Part shown: piece after piece, positions 1-10,984 of the stretch
Numbering within the stretch: the stretch's first letter is position 1
Layout of the letters: the number at the start of each line of letters is the position of its first letter
From: Magnolia sinica
Lineage: Eukaryota; Streptophyta; Magnoliopsida; Magnoliales; Magnoliaceae
Length of the DNA stretch: 64,000 bases
Assembly: GCF_029962835.1 (NCBI RefSeq)
Contig: NC_080582.1
Span: 22,886,032-22,950,031 of the forward strand
Direction: 5' to 3'
Translations under genes and position numbers: made by a program
The notes under the pieces: generated by a model
What the model was told of the DNA's origin: nothing
Seen by the model: the letters and a program-made list of their open reading frames with translations, nothing else
The model's database searches: none

Positions 1-189
1 GATATGAAAAATTAGATGAACAGCATGGATAAAACACATACATCATGATCGATGCACAAAGCACTGTCCAATAGCTACCTAGTTACCGGCATCGTGCAAT
101 CCCCGTGAGCATGCTGGAGTCTCTCCTCAAGTTATTATTTTTCAAGAGTCATTCTCAATGCTATTGAATCTCAGCTGTGAGTGTAATAT

Positions 190-225
<36 letters not shown>

Positions 226-440
226 ATGTTAAACTCTCTATCATACACAAATTAATGCACTCAAAATCTATGTATGTGCAGTTTGATCCCAAATAATAGA
301 CTTTTAAATTTGCTAATCTCGATCCAATGCAAATACAAGAATCCTCCAAATTCATGAATTTGAAAAGAATGCGTATTTGGTAAAACCATAAAGAATTGAA
401 GTTAGATGGGCCACAACAATGGAAACAATGGGGGAGAAGG
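1..440. repeat. decayed MITE arm and non-coding DNA
   Basis: At about 15-51 lies one arm of the palindromic MITE family that recurs through the window (GATGAACAGCATGGATAAAA then CACATACATCATG). The rest up to about 440 is AT-rich with no coding signal that I can support. A poly-T tract at 466-485 adjoins the left break of the neighbouring gypsy element. Confidence 0.45.
198..226. repeat. (GT)n microsatellite
   Basis: About 14 uninterrupted GT units follow a short AT run. This is read directly from the sequence. Confidence 0.95.
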
Positions 441-533
441 CCCACCATGAAGTAATATCCAATTGTTTTTTTTTTTTTTTTTTTTCATTTTGAAAGCTTC
501 ACTATAAGATATATTTGTTAAGTACTACCTCAT

Positions 534-3500
534 TTAAGTGGTTATTAGATGGTGCTTTGTGGGTGCCACCATGTTAATATGATGTTCTGAGTTGTTGCCT
601 CTTATGCTCCTAGCATGAGCTTGATGTGCTCTGTTAGAATCCCCTCCACTTGCGAGTCTACCAAATATGGTGTGGATCTCCCCTGTCGGTTCATTATCGT
701 TCCGATGACTTTTCTGCTCAGCCCTTTGATCTGGTCGCTCTTCCCTCCTCCTATGGACGTATTCCCACAAATGTCCATTATGGATTAGAGCTTCAATTTC
801 TTTCTTGAGGTCGAAGCAATCGCTGGTGGCATGGCCATAGTCGCAATGGAAGTAACAATACTTCCTCTTATCTCACTTCTCAGCATCGGTCTTCATCCTG
901 TTCGGCCACCTCAGGATCCTTTTGCCACGAACTTCCATAAGGACCTGCTCCGTGGTGGCGTTTAAAGGAGTGTAAGACTTGCTTTAGTTCAGGCATTGGC
1001 TCTTGCTCGAGTCCTCATCCCTTCTTCTCTTGTTGTTGACAGCCTGCAGCTGCACCTCTTTACGTTTCTTATCCTTAGCCGAACTCCAGGCACTCTGGGC
1101 AGCCTTTTGCGAGCTGAAAAGCTCCTCAGCGTTAGAGTAGTTCTGGGCCCGGTTGAGGAGGTCGGCTAAGGTCGTTGAACGGTTTTTGTCGATCGAGAAG
1201 AAAACCCTTCCTTCTCAAAAACCGGCTATCATTGCGGCCAGAGCTATCTAGTCTAAGTAACCTTTTACTTGCATCGCTTCCGGGTTGAACTGTGCAATGT
1301 AGTCTTTCAACAGTTCGTTCTCCCTTTGGGTAATAGTGAGGAGATGAGTCGTTCGTTTTCGCATGTCCTTCCCACCAATAAACTGCATGATGAAGGTTTT
1401 ACTGAGAATTACGGACGAGCTTATAGACTTCGGTTTCAGTTGTCGATACCACCTTCGCACTGCTCCTAACAAGGTTAGGGAGAAAAATCGGCACATAACC
1501 GAGCTCGAAGCAAAATAGAGCTCCATTCAAACCCTAAATGATTCGAAGTACCCGGCAGGATTGCCAGTCCCAGAGTAGGAGGTGATCTATGAATTCCAGA
1601 ATCTAGGCGAGAGTTGGCTCCCATGATATCATCAGTGAACGGAGGCTTGGTCTCTTCCAGCATGGCTTTGATGGAGGTCAAGACTTCTACGCAGTAGGCC
1701 TAGCGGATGTCACCGATTTGACCTTGTATTTCAGTTGAGTGTGAAATATTACATCTTTCCCCCTATTTATACCTTGGTTTTATAAACATGATAGTACTTA
1801 ATCAATCTAATTATGCATATTTCATTTATGAGGTGATTTCAAGAGTTTAAGGTAAAAGTGATGCCAAAAGAAAGATTTATACTCAAAAGATTACTAAATG
1901 AATATTTAGATATTTGAAAGTCATTAATGAAGAATTCACATACCAAAGATTGAAGGAAACCAAGTGAGGGATGAAGAGAATCGAAGATTTGAAGTGAAGA
2001 AAAGGAATCCTGAAAATTGTCCTGGAAAAAGAAAATTACTGAAAAATGTCCAGAAAAAATATATTCTAGAATTCTGAGTCTAAAGTAGAATTTTCTTGAA
2101 ACAGACTTTTGGTTTGACCGAAGTGTAATTTCGATCCAACCGAAATCGGACAAAACAGTCCAGCGAGAAATAGAATTTTTAGCCTTAATTCAGTCCAACC
2201 GAAATCGCGCAAATATGTTCAGCAAGAAAGTGTAATTTTTAACTTTATTTCGGTCCGACCGAACCCAATTTCGGTCGTAACTTTTTTCATAAATTTGAAA
2301 CGGTTTCAAAGTCGGTCCAAGTAAATACTATAAATATGGGTCTCTTAATTATTTCTAAGCACGAATTAGGGTTGGAAGAGTGGAGCAAAGTGTTGGAGAA
2401 CTTCAAGGAGTCATTCATTTTTCCTCAATCTTCTTCTTCTAGTTAGTTTTTATGCTTTGTTTAAGAGTTTTTAGTTCAATCATGTCTTTGGTTGCTAAAT
2501 CTCTTAGCTAGGGCTAAGAGGTGAAGCTTGGAACGTGTTTGGATGTTTATTTTACTCTGATTCTTGTTTATGTTAAATTTCATTGACTTATAGTTTGAAT
2601 TTAAGAAATATTTTCAATTTTTTATGATTTATTGTGACTTAAATTATAATAAATATTGTGACAGTTTGAGTATCTTCTTTTCCATTTTAAAATTGTGAGA
2701 TTGATAAATAATTTTGTTCACCATCATCTCCTGGGCATGGTAGGGTGATGGAATCCCTTCCAATCTTCACAATTCTCCTCTATTGAGAATTAGGTCAATG
2801 AAAAGTTCAAATTTGATTTAAATTGCTTTATCTTCCAATTGGATATGATAAGACTCCAATTTGATTTGTGTTTATTGAATATAGCAAGGCAGCATCTTAA
2901 TAGCTACAAGTGGATCTTTGGCACCCTAGTTCTCACATTTAATTGATAGTTTAAACATTATTCATAATTACTTTCTTTTATTCCAAAATTCAGTTTTAGA
3001 TCCTCGTCTAGTTCTAGTTCTTTTCAGAATACATACAAGTTTAGTCCATGTGGATTCGACTTCATTCTCATAAGTTATTACTACATCGTAATCCTACACT
3101 TGGGGTTGTGAACAATTTCCTTGAGCTTAGCCTCCCAGGGGATCTCATTCTCTCCTGTCTTGGAGAGTATCTCGTGGGCCTTCCCTCATCTCTAATTTTT
3201 CAACATATGGCGTATATCAGAGTCGTCGAGCCTGATAGTCTTCGCGGTCCTGGCTAACGCTTGGTTGTGCCCTATTTGTGTCCTAGATCCACAAGGGTTC
3301 TGGGGAACTCGAAGTGGCCGGGACTGCACGGTAGTAGCGCTGACCTTTGCCCCATGGCCAGGAGGAAGATCTTCCCTTTCCAGAATTTGCATTAATCGGT
3401 TCATGTTGCCATTTAAGGACTAGACCTAGTTCTCCAGAGAGATGAGTTGACCACTCTGGCTACGGGACTTCGGAGTAGGTGCTATGGGGGCAGATCCTGC

Positions 3501-3590
3501 CTAATGTTGAGATGGTGCATTTCGAATGTCGACTGAAGCCTATGCAGGTACTGCAGTAGCGGCCAAGACCTTCTTCTTTCCTTTTTCCAT
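534..3590 (-). pseudogene. gag: Ty3/gypsy gag polyprotein, broken
   Basis: Capsid/nucleocapsid precursor of a gypsy-type retrotransposon, which would package element RNA in cytoplasmic particles. It begins MEKGKKKVLAAT at 3590. The central retrotransposon-gag domain lies at about 1250-1530 (VRRWYRQLKPKSISS, FIMQFIGG, THLLTITQRENELLKDYI, FNPEA). A nucleocapsid-like motif KYCYFHCDYGHATSDC lies at about 830-880, followed by IEALIHNGHLWEYV. There is an in-frame stop just after QGQIGDIR at about 1700, and further stops and frameshifts lie downstream. Removing the solo LTR plus one copy of TTGAG rejoins the reading frame exactly (RLSSTEIQGQIGDIR). Function is lost. Confidence 0.8.
1740..3120 (+). 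mobile_element. solo LTR inside gypsy gag, 5-bp TSD
   Basis: About 1.38 kb flanked by a perfect TTGAG duplication (1735-1739 and 3121-3125). It starts TGTGAAATATTACA and ends GTTGTGAACA followed by ATTTCC. A TATA-like ACTATAAATATGGG lies near 2327-2341 on the plus strand. The right end resembles the 3' end of Athila/Tat-type LTRs that I know (ATTCGAC..TAAGTTATTACTACATCG..GTTGTGAACA). The canonical CA would put the right end at 3114, whereas the target duplication puts it at 3120. No internal coding domain is present, hence a solo LTR. Confidence 0.8.
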
Positions 3591-3630
3591 TGTAAGTGAA
3601 CTGGTGATGAGAACGGCTTTGCTATCGTTT

Positions 3631-3646
3631 CCCACAAACAGCACCA
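3631..3646 (-). other. primer-binding-site-like sequence, C-to-T decayed
   Basis: Minus strand TGGTGCTGTTTGTGGG lies 2 bp inside the LTR end. Related plant gypsy elements have TGGCGCCGTCTGTGGG here. All differences are C to T, as expected from deamination of methylated cytosines. Confidence 0.55.
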
Positions 3647-3648
3647 AC

Positions 3649-4246
3649 TGTTGATGTTGAAATATGATTGTCCTGGCCATGCCTTTAAGGATTGCACAAG
3701 TAGAACTCCAATGGAGACCCTGGCTAAGACAAAGGACCCTCCAATGGCTAAGTTAGATAGGGAATATGGGTCTATATGTGTGTTAGGGTTTAAGAGCGTA
3801 CCTTTCTCTATAGAGTGGACCTCTATTTATAGTCATGGGACACCCTCCTTAGATGGAAGGCTCCCTTACTTGACAAGTAGCTGTCCTCCGAGATCCTCGG
3901 CATGGATCTTGGGACAACCTTAGCGATAAGACCAACAGGTCGGAGCCCAAAGGGGATTACACTAGATAGTCGAAGTCGACTAGACAATACCAACCTTAAG
4001 GTTGAAAGTCTGAGGCCGTCCTAAGATAGATGTTGGATCATAATTGAGATCAGCCTCAATGCGTACCAACCAACCAATGTATTAGTTCATCGGCTAGTCC
4101 GAGCTTGGTAGGAGCTCAGATTTCTTCACCGATAATCGAAGTATTAGGGCTTGGGTCTAGCGGTCGGAGCTGAACTCTTCCTCTAAGGGCATTGTAGTTC
4201 ATCTCACACAAGTCACCCCAGTCGATCGCTTTTTATCCATAACACA
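3649..4246 (-). repeat. 5' LTR of the gypsy element
   Basis: On the minus strand it runs from TGTGTTATGGATAAAAAGCG to TTTCAACATCAACA. A TATA-like box (ACTATAAATAGAGG) lies near 3824-3837. It is directly followed by the primer-binding-like site and gag, which fixes its role as the 5' LTR. No partner LTR is present for comparison. Confidence 0.75.
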
Positions 4247-4419
4247 AATGATTTGGAAAAACATTAAGAGAATGAATTAATCAAGCAATTAAACAGGATC
4301 AATATTCATCAATAATCAATAGTTTCAAGCAATGCACTGTCATCCAATGCTACTTCAAATGCCATGGAATTGTCACAGTAGAAGAACTTTCACACTCAAA
4401 ATCCTCAAATCAAATTACT

Positions 4420-4553
4420 AAAACCCTCAAATGCAAAAGGCCTAAATCAAATGCACATGTTGTAACTTGATCGATATAAGAGAAGAAGAAATAGATCCGA
4501 TCTAATAAGGAAAATAACCAAAAATCAATCGGAAAGAGAGAAGAGGGTTTTCG
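4420..4553 (+). repeat. 134-bp perfect direct repeat, copy 1
   Basis: Identical by eye over 134 bp to 5804-5937, from AAAACCCTCAAATGC to AGAGGGTTTTCG. The two copies bracket a truncated transposon copy. The stretch 4247-4419 to the left is AT-rich with nothing recognisable. Confidence 0.95.
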
Positions 4554-5803
4554 ATCCGATCCGTGCCCGGATCTGGGTCACATGATTCGGACAGATCCGA
4601 TGCATGGTTTTCGTGACTCGAACAGTGTCCGACTCGGTTAGGAAAACCAAGTCAGATCGGGTTAGGTAGAATTCGGATATATAAATTTAATTAAATTGTT
4701 TCATGTGGTATGATCTACTTTAACCTTTAATATACTTACTTTTTGTACTCAATGATTAAAATAATATGTAAAAATTGATGAATGGCTTAGATAAAACATA
4801 CACATCAAGGTGGGCCCCACATGGGTATGAAAGAACTTCCAATCTAACGTATACAGCGTTTTTATTGAATCTTTGACGTGCAGTGCACGAAAATCAAACT
4901 ACTTGCCTTTCACGCAAGCAGAGCTGAACAGGGTGATTTTTTAATCCAAGTGAGTAAGGTCTGTAGATCTAATCATAGGGTATGTGTTATATCAAAACCG
5001 TTCATCCATTTTCCAAGCTTGTCTTAAGGCTTAAGATGAAAAATAAGACAAATCTAACTATCGAGTGGACCACACGAATAGTTTAACAGTGAAAATCATT
5101 CTCTGCTACTATTTGTGGTGTGGGCCACGTGATCTTTGGATATTATTTATTTTTTTGCATAAAACTCTATAATTATCTCTAAAAGTATATGAACGGTGCA
5201 GATATGATAAATACATCACTGTGGGGCCCATAACTTTGATCTCCTTTGAACTGTCCGTACAGCACGGAGCTCGAGGAGCGCCTGCAGCTCGAGGCGGCCA
5301 GACGTATTACAGCTGGAAACGGACTGGCTACTCCCCTGGACACCGGACATCCGTGCTCTATGGGCCCCACCATGATGTATGTGTTTCATCCATGCCCTCC
5401 ATCTATTTTTATAGATCTTTTTAAGTCATTAGAAAAAAAAACTCAGTATATTGAAATCTCAAGTGGACCACATTATAAAAAACAGTGTTGAATGAATTTT
5501 GACCATTAAAAACGTTATGTAAGCCATAAAACTTTTCGATCAAGCTGATATTTATTTTTTCCCTTCATCTGGGTCCTCATGACTTGATCAACATAATTTA
5601 TGCAATCTATATGTTTTATCCACATCGTCCATCCATTTTTAGGAAAATTAGGGTAAAAAATAAAAAATATACTTTACACTACCCACTCGCCTATCGGTTC
5701 GGGTCTGTTTGGTGCAGTTCGAGTCCCATCGGTTCGGGTATCCGGGTCAAGATGGTCCGGACAGAGGTTTATCCGGACCCGACCCGAAAAAAAATTGGAT
5801 TTG
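4554..5803 (-). mobile_element. termini-less copy of the 49-50.7 kb hAT-like element
   Basis: Plus-strand sequence here aligns with the minus strand of 49150-50678. Shared landmarks in the same order are a CGGACAGATCCGAT(G/A)CATG block, GTCGGATCGGGTT-type sequence, TTGCCTTTCACGCAAGCA, the arms around GGGCCCCACCATGATGTATG, and ATCCGGACCCGACCCGAAAA. The copy lacks the outer TAGAGCTGGGCA ends and has no 8-bp target duplication; it is instead bounded by the 134-bp direct repeats. It has no coding capacity. An internal palindromic MITE-like core spans about 4790-5640. Confidence 0.7.
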
Positions 5804-5937
5804 AAAACCCTCAAATGCAAAAGGCCTAAATCAAATGCACATGTTGTAACTTGATCGATATAAGAGAAGAAGAAATAGATCCGATCTAATAAGGAAAATA
5901 ACCAAAAATCAATCGGAAAGAGAGAAGAGGGTTTTCG
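5804..5937 (+). repeat. 134-bp perfect direct repeat, copy 2
   Basis: Second copy of the segment at 4420-4553, with no difference seen. It is followed by a (CT)n-rich stretch at 5939-5955. Confidence 0.95.
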
Positions 5938-6003
5938 TTTCCCTCTCTCTCTCTATACGGAAAAAATGGAAGCCAATTGCGTCCTGCCCCCGCCAGGCAG
6001 CGT

Positions 6004-6428
6004 TCTGCGAGACCCACCATGATGTCTGGCTTTCATCCACGCCGTCCATCCATTCTGTAATATCATTTTAAGGTATAAACCCAAAAATGAGGTAGATAAA
6101 AGGCTCAATTGTACCATAACATAAGAAGTAGAGGTGACAAAGAGGCTTACCATTGAAACCTTCTTAGGGCCCGCTGTGCTTTTTATTTATCATCCAACCT
6201 GTTAAAAAGGTAACATAGACCTGGATGAAGGGAAATCATAAATATCAGCTTGATCCAAACTTCCGTGGCTCCTAAGAATTTTTTAACTGTGACCCTTCAA
6301 TCTCCACACTTTGGTCCACATGAGCCTTGGATCTAACCTCATTTTTGGTTTCATATCCTAAAATGATCTAAAACAATGGGTGGACGGCATGGATGAAAGC
6401 CAAACATCATGATGGGCCATGCAGAGCC
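6004..6428. repeat. palindromic MITE
   Basis: The left arm (6007-6058: CCACCATGATGTCTGGCTTT, CCACGCCGTCCATCCATT) is the inverted complement of the right arm (6377-6425: GGACGGCATGGATGAAAGCC, CATCATGATGGGCC). The interior has the family's second inverted motifs (TCAACCTGTTAAAAAGGT; CTTGATCCAAACTTCCGTGG). Non-coding. Confidence 0.8.
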
Positions 6429-6544
6429 ATGCCCGGATGGATTAGCGTGGATGCGGGTGATGACACAATCTGCTTATGGGAATACGATGGCAATGGGCAT
6501 GTGTTAACCAACTAACGTTTTAGCGGGTGTTACTCTTACTGTGT

Positions 6545-7110
6545 CGGGGGCATACCATGATCATTTTTTCTTATATCCATGCCGTCCATTCATTTTTCAG
6601 CTCATTATAGGACCTGCCGGCATAACTTAAGAAAATCCAAATCTCAAGTGAACCCACCACTGAAAACAATGGTGAATAACCATTAAAAACCATTTGGGCC
6701 TAAAAGAAATCTACGCAGGGTATGGATGGAAAATTAATATTATTGTTGGCATTACAGTCTGGTGGACCTTATCAACAGGTTGGATGGCAAATAAATATTA
6801 CTGTCTGCGTTACTGTGGGCCTTATGAAGATTGAGTGAAGGATACCTCGTTTCAACAATGAGGTCTTGGTAATGATTCCCTAGTGGGGGTGGCTAACTGT
6901 GAACTGACAGTGGAGTGTACTAACAAGATAACAAAAAAAAAAAACCGTTGGCCTTGTGAAGATTTTAACTGTAAGCGTTCAATCCTGATGGTTTCCTATG
7001 GTGTGGTTCACCTAAGGTTTGAATCTACCTAATTTTTAAGACCATATTCTAAAATAGGCCGGAAAAATAATGGACAGCATGAATATACATCAAATCATCA
7101 AGGTGGACCC
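6545..7110. repeat. decayed palindromic MITE
   Basis: The left arm CATACCATGATCATTTTTTC, CATGCCGTCCATTCATTTTT and the right arm AATAATGGACAGCATGAATA with CATCAAGGTGGACC mark the same family as the neighbour at 6 kb. The interior contains a duplicated block (AAATTAATATTATTGT and AAATAAATATTACTGT segments near 6730 and 6790). Confidence 0.6.
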
Positions 7111-7351
7111 TAAGGTAAGGGTAATATATGGTTTTGTCACCGACGACTTTTCCGACTGCTAAAAGCTGTCAAGGAAACCACCACGATTTTCAGTGTCCAA
7201 TCATCCATCTGGACTGTCCATTAAGTGCGGGACACTTCCATGGGGGTTATCAGCCAAAAATTAGACCGATAGGGTGTTCCAATACATCCTTTCTGTGTAA
7301 AAGATCCTGACCGTTAATATTAAATGCAAGGATCAGTGACAAGGCGTCTAT

Positions 7352-7393
7352 CTTGACGTGGACGGTTAAGATCATACGCCTACGTCTATAAAT
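7352..7393 (+). promoter_or_regulatory. core promoter with G-box-like motif and TATA box
   Basis: TTGACGTGG at 7352-7360 (an overlapping W-box-type TTGAC core and a TGACGTGG/ACGT core) lies 25 bp before a TATA box CTATAAAT at 7386-7393. The TATA box is 48 bp upstream of the ATG of the small secreted peptide. This spacing is normal for a plant gene with a short leader. Confidence 0.6.
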
Positions 7394-7440
7394 GACAAGC
7401 GCTTACATTGTAACTTGGTCACTCATCTATCTCAAGAAAA

Positions 7441-7623
7441 ATGACTAAAGCATCGACCCTGCTTGCTTTGATGAAATTTGTCCTGATGATGCTCCTACTG
7501 CTTGGGCGACCAGCCGCCCAAGCACAAACACCCCGTGCGCCATTCCGTCCGCCGCCTAGTCCGAGACCATCGCTTGGTCCGAGAACACCACCATGCTGTA
7601 GCTCAAAAGAAAAAGGCGAGTAG
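7441..7623 (+). CDS. candidate secreted proline-rich small peptide
   Basis: A single-exon 60-residue protein that I do not recognise. Residues 1 to about 28 look like a signal peptide: a basic N-terminus (MTKAS), a hydrophobic core (FVLMMLLLLG) and an AQA cleavage context before a Gln. The predicted mature peptide of about 32 residues is rich in Pro and Arg (RAPFRPPPSPRPS, GPRTPP) and has an adjacent Cys pair followed by SSKEKGE. The ATG has A at -3 (AAGAAAAATGA), and a TATA box and ACGT motif sit at the expected distance upstream. The 3' side is AT-rich with an AATGAA-like signal near 7733. The general pattern (short, signal peptide, Pro-rich mature part) is that of plant peptide hormones or defence peptides, but no named family motif fits. 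It could be a chance reading frame. MITEs lie on the left and an LTR-like block on the right. Confidence 0.5.
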   Translation: MTKASTLLALMKFVLMMLLLLGRPAAQAQTPRAPFRPPPSPRPSLGPRTPPCCSSKEKGE

Positions 7624-7814
7624 AGTAGAGAGAGAGGGAGTGAGGTGGGGAATGAAAACTCTAGGTTTTGTGTGGTTTTTAATTTTATTTTCTTTATGTT
7701 CTTGTAAGAAAATATATTAGTTAAATGTTTGCAATGAAAACTCATTTTCCCTCTCAATCTCTCTTCTTTATCTACTTCTCTATTATTTATTTATTTTTTT
7801 TAAAAGAATGAGGT

Positions 7815-8421
7815 GATGCTTACCACCAGTTATAGGAAAAATGGGTTAACCAATAAAAGGTCAGGTCGGAGGAGTTAAGCAAGTCCAATCAAACAGTTGA
7901 CTCGGTTTAAGATCACTTCCGACTGAAGAACCAGCTCGAACTTGGCTCCACAACCACCATCAAGGGTGAGTCGGGGAGCCTAAGGTCGACTAAGCATCGC
8001 CCGCCCTTCGCAAAGCAACCAGGTCGGCACAACATCGTCCTCAAAGGTTTCAACCTTACTCCAACTGGACTTACCTGACATCCTAACCGAAGATCTCAGG
8101 AGACTACCGCAACACGGATCTCTCCGAGATCTTGGAGAATATCTACGACGTACTCGGGATTCGAATCCCTCTACAGTACGTCCCTACTAAATAAGGAGAT
8201 CTCCTCCACATCACCGCCTCTCCTCAACTATAAATAGGAGCATCTCTAATGATGAAAAGTACATACCATTTCTAATCCAAAACTCTTTACTCAACCAGAC
8301 CCAGATTCCTTATCTGACTTACGCATTGAAGGTCTCTTGCACTAGCAAGGGTATCCTTTGTCCGTCTCTCGTTCAGCCACGCGAAGGTCCAAAGAATGCT
8401 AGCCAGATTTTTACGTCAACA
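7815..8421 (+). repeat. LTR-like block (gypsy type)
   Basis: A region with LTR architecture on the plus strand: a TATA box AACTATAAATAGGAG near 8225-8239, a downstream leader-like stretch, and an end ..TTTTTACGTCAACA at 8421. The vocabulary (GGTCGGAGGAG, AGATCTCGGAGATCTTGG-like) resembles gypsy LTRs. No target duplication or internal region was found, so it is a solo or truncated LTR at best. Confidence 0.45.
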
Positions 8422-8756
8422 CTATCATCCCATGTTTTTGTATCCTATCACTGTCAAGATTTCTAGAGTTTACAGGAGCCTTATGTTGCGGTTGTGATCA
8501 GACAAATAATGGAAATCCCAAACAAGAAAACTAATATACCACGTACGTTCTTGTCAGAACGCCATAGCATTATAACAAAGCAAAAATGAAAATCGTTGTT
8601 ATTTTCCCCCTATCTTTTCAGAAAGTAGAATCATCTACAAAACAGTGCTCTGTCCACTTTTCGATATGCGGTGTATTCGTTTTCCAGTTGCACTACCTGC
8701 AGTAAGCACACTTGTTTTTTTTAATTTTGAGACAAATTCACCCATTACTACTATTG

Positions 8757-9217
8757 TGTTGATCCGATGGGGTAAACACATGGGGCTAACAATGGTGTTT
8801 GTGAGAAATGCACGTGTATGTGTTTTATCCATGCGGTTCATCTTTTTTTCTAGATAATTTTAGAACATGAACCCAAAATTGAGTCAGATCCAAATCTCGG
8901 GCAGACCACACCACAGGAAAACAGTGGTGATTGAATGTCAACCATTAAAGACTTCCTATAGCCCATATTTTTTCCAATCCAACCTGTTGATCAGTTCACA
9001 CAGACCTGGAGGAAGGGAAAATACATGTTAATAAAAACTTTTGTAGCCCCCAAGAAGTTTTTAATGGTGGGCATTCAATCACCACTGTTTCCTATTGTGT
9101 GGTCCACATGGATTTGGATCTGCCTCATTTTTGGGCCCATTCCCTAAAATGATCTGGAATATGGATGGACGGAATACTTAAAACACATACATCATGGTGG
9201 GCCCCACAGAGCACGCG
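8757..9217. repeat. palindromic MITE
   Basis: The left arm near 8815-8850 (GTATGTGTTTTATCCATGCG) pairs with the right arm near 9165-9215 (GGATGGACGGAATACTTAAA, CACATACATCATGGTGGGCC, CCACAGAG). The interior carries the usual GGAAACAGTGGTGATTGAAT-like and mirrored motifs. The stretch 8422-8756 to its left shows nothing I can name. Confidence 0.75.
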
Positions 9218-9364
9218 CTTCGATCCAAGCCATTCTTCAAGTATGATACACTGCATGCATGGGACAATGCACGTGTGCCACACTTGATCATTGTACTACC
9301 ATGCTTTTTAGTATATGTTCACTATCCCCAACCTGACGAATGGCCTGGATCTCTAACTAGGGCA

Positions 9365-9660
9365 GTTCATGAGTCGAGCTAGCTCGAAAAGCTCGATCAA
9401 CTCAACACGAGTCAGCTCGGATTGACTCAGCTTGAAAGGTTGACTCTGGGCAAGTCGAGCTTATTTTCTAAAACTCGAGTTGAGTTCGAGCTGAGTTCAA
9501 CCATGGCGCATTTCAACTCAACTCGACTAGACTCAAAGAATATATTTTAATATTGAAATGACAAAAATGCCATTAAAGGCTGCACACATCCCATTTGCAA
9601 GGGTAGAATTAGAGCCGTACATGAGCCGAATTGAGCTTGGCCCAGCTCGGCTAGCAGGCT
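9365..9660. repeat. hAT-type MITE fragments rich in CTCGAG-like motifs
   Basis: TAGGGCAGTTCATGAGTCGA at about 9358 and TAGAGCCGTACATGAGCCGA at about 9609 are two same-direction copies of the TAG(G/A)G..CA end typical of hAT MITEs. They are joined by CTCGAG/GAGTTGAG-rich sequence. No matching far end or target duplication was found. Confidence 0.5.
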
Positions 9661-10984
9661 AACCCAAAATTCAGGCCGGTTGCTCATCAAATGGGCATGC
9701 GCCTGTGTGAGAAATGCCGCTAGAAAAATGGCACACCATCCATGTTCAACACTAAAAACAGACCTGATTACTGAAGCAGCCTGATTTTCAGGCCATTTGT
9801 GATGGGTCCACAATCATTTGGGATCTCAAACGTACTCCATGGGCACCTGTGCACCAATCATGTTGAAATTTCCCACTTATAATAGGCTCACATCCACAAG
9901 TCACTCCTATGCTTCCATCACAGAGATACTTATGATAGAAAACAGAGAAATGCATGACGAGTGGGCCAGCCTAACATTTTTTAGCCTGGTATATACACAT
10001 CACGGACCACCTGATGAACAGCTAAGATCTTGCACATGTGCACTGCACTGGCATGTGACCCCAAGTAACCTCTGCATTCCACCACAACAGATTTCTTGAA
10101 AGGAATGGAAGATTTAAAAGAATAAATACATGAGCATGGAAATTCAATGTCTTAAACAGTCCATATCTTCATGTGTACAGACAATAATTACAGCTGCATC
10201 TCCTGATGCCAAAGCCTTGTAATTAACAAAAATAGCCATATAGCTCTGGCCCATCTACATCAGGTTTGCACATAACATCTTCAGTTTCACTTCTCCAAAA
10301 TAGCTGAGAATTCATTCTAGTGGTAGTCTAAAGATATTTTAGGTGCATTTTTTTTTCAGTCTCCCAGAACCAACACTCATGTGAAAACTCTGTAAACAAA
10401 GTCATTCTCGTGGTATGTGGGAAGCTAAAGCCCAGACATGGGCAGTTGGAAAGAGCTACCAGCGCACCAGATGAATCGTCTGGTCCACATGATCGATGGC
10501 TCAATATCGTCTTGATGAAAATATCCTCAGCAGTCGCATGTTTTGTTCAGGTAGACCAATCTGTGGGCCAAAGTGCTATGTATCAATATCGCACCATGTA
10601 TCGCATAACGAACTGTAGTCAGAGGGAAGGATAGGGGAAATGTTAAGAAAATTGTGGAATTTTTCAATGCAACTTGAGAGACGTTAAAAGACATTGATTA
10701 CACACTTAAAACATAAAGAAAAATAAACTAAGGTGTAGTAGTTTTCCATTTTTTAAAGGGACAGAACTCGGCGTTATCTGCCATAAGTGATGCAATTACA
10801 TCAAAATAATTAATATTTTTAATAACACAAATATGTAATGGTCTCCCCTTTTACATATTTATCGTATTAATGAGAATTATTAATATTCTCAATTTTTTTC
10901 AAAAATATTTTTAATTAATAAATATGTGCACTATTTTTTTTTAAAATAAAAATATTCAATTATTTAAGAAAATGATATGACTGC
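9661..10984. other. no recognisable feature
   Basis: Non-coding in every frame that I can defend. Short open frames here lack codon structure, splice context or family motifs. Confidence 0.5.

Larger units (their letters stand above)
534..4246 (-). mobile_element. Ty3/gypsy retrotransposon, 5' LTR plus gag, truncated
   Basis: On the minus strand the order is LTR (4246 to 3649), primer-binding-like site (3646-3631), and gag from the ATG at 3590 down to about 534, where the element is cut off. No protease, reverse transcriptase or second LTR follows, so the element is 3'-truncated. The gag is split by a solo LTR at 1740-3120. Gag similarity (FIGG, THLLTI and a QRENELLKDY-type motif) is the kind found in plant Ty3/gypsy elements. 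In-frame stops show it is dead. Confidence 0.8.
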
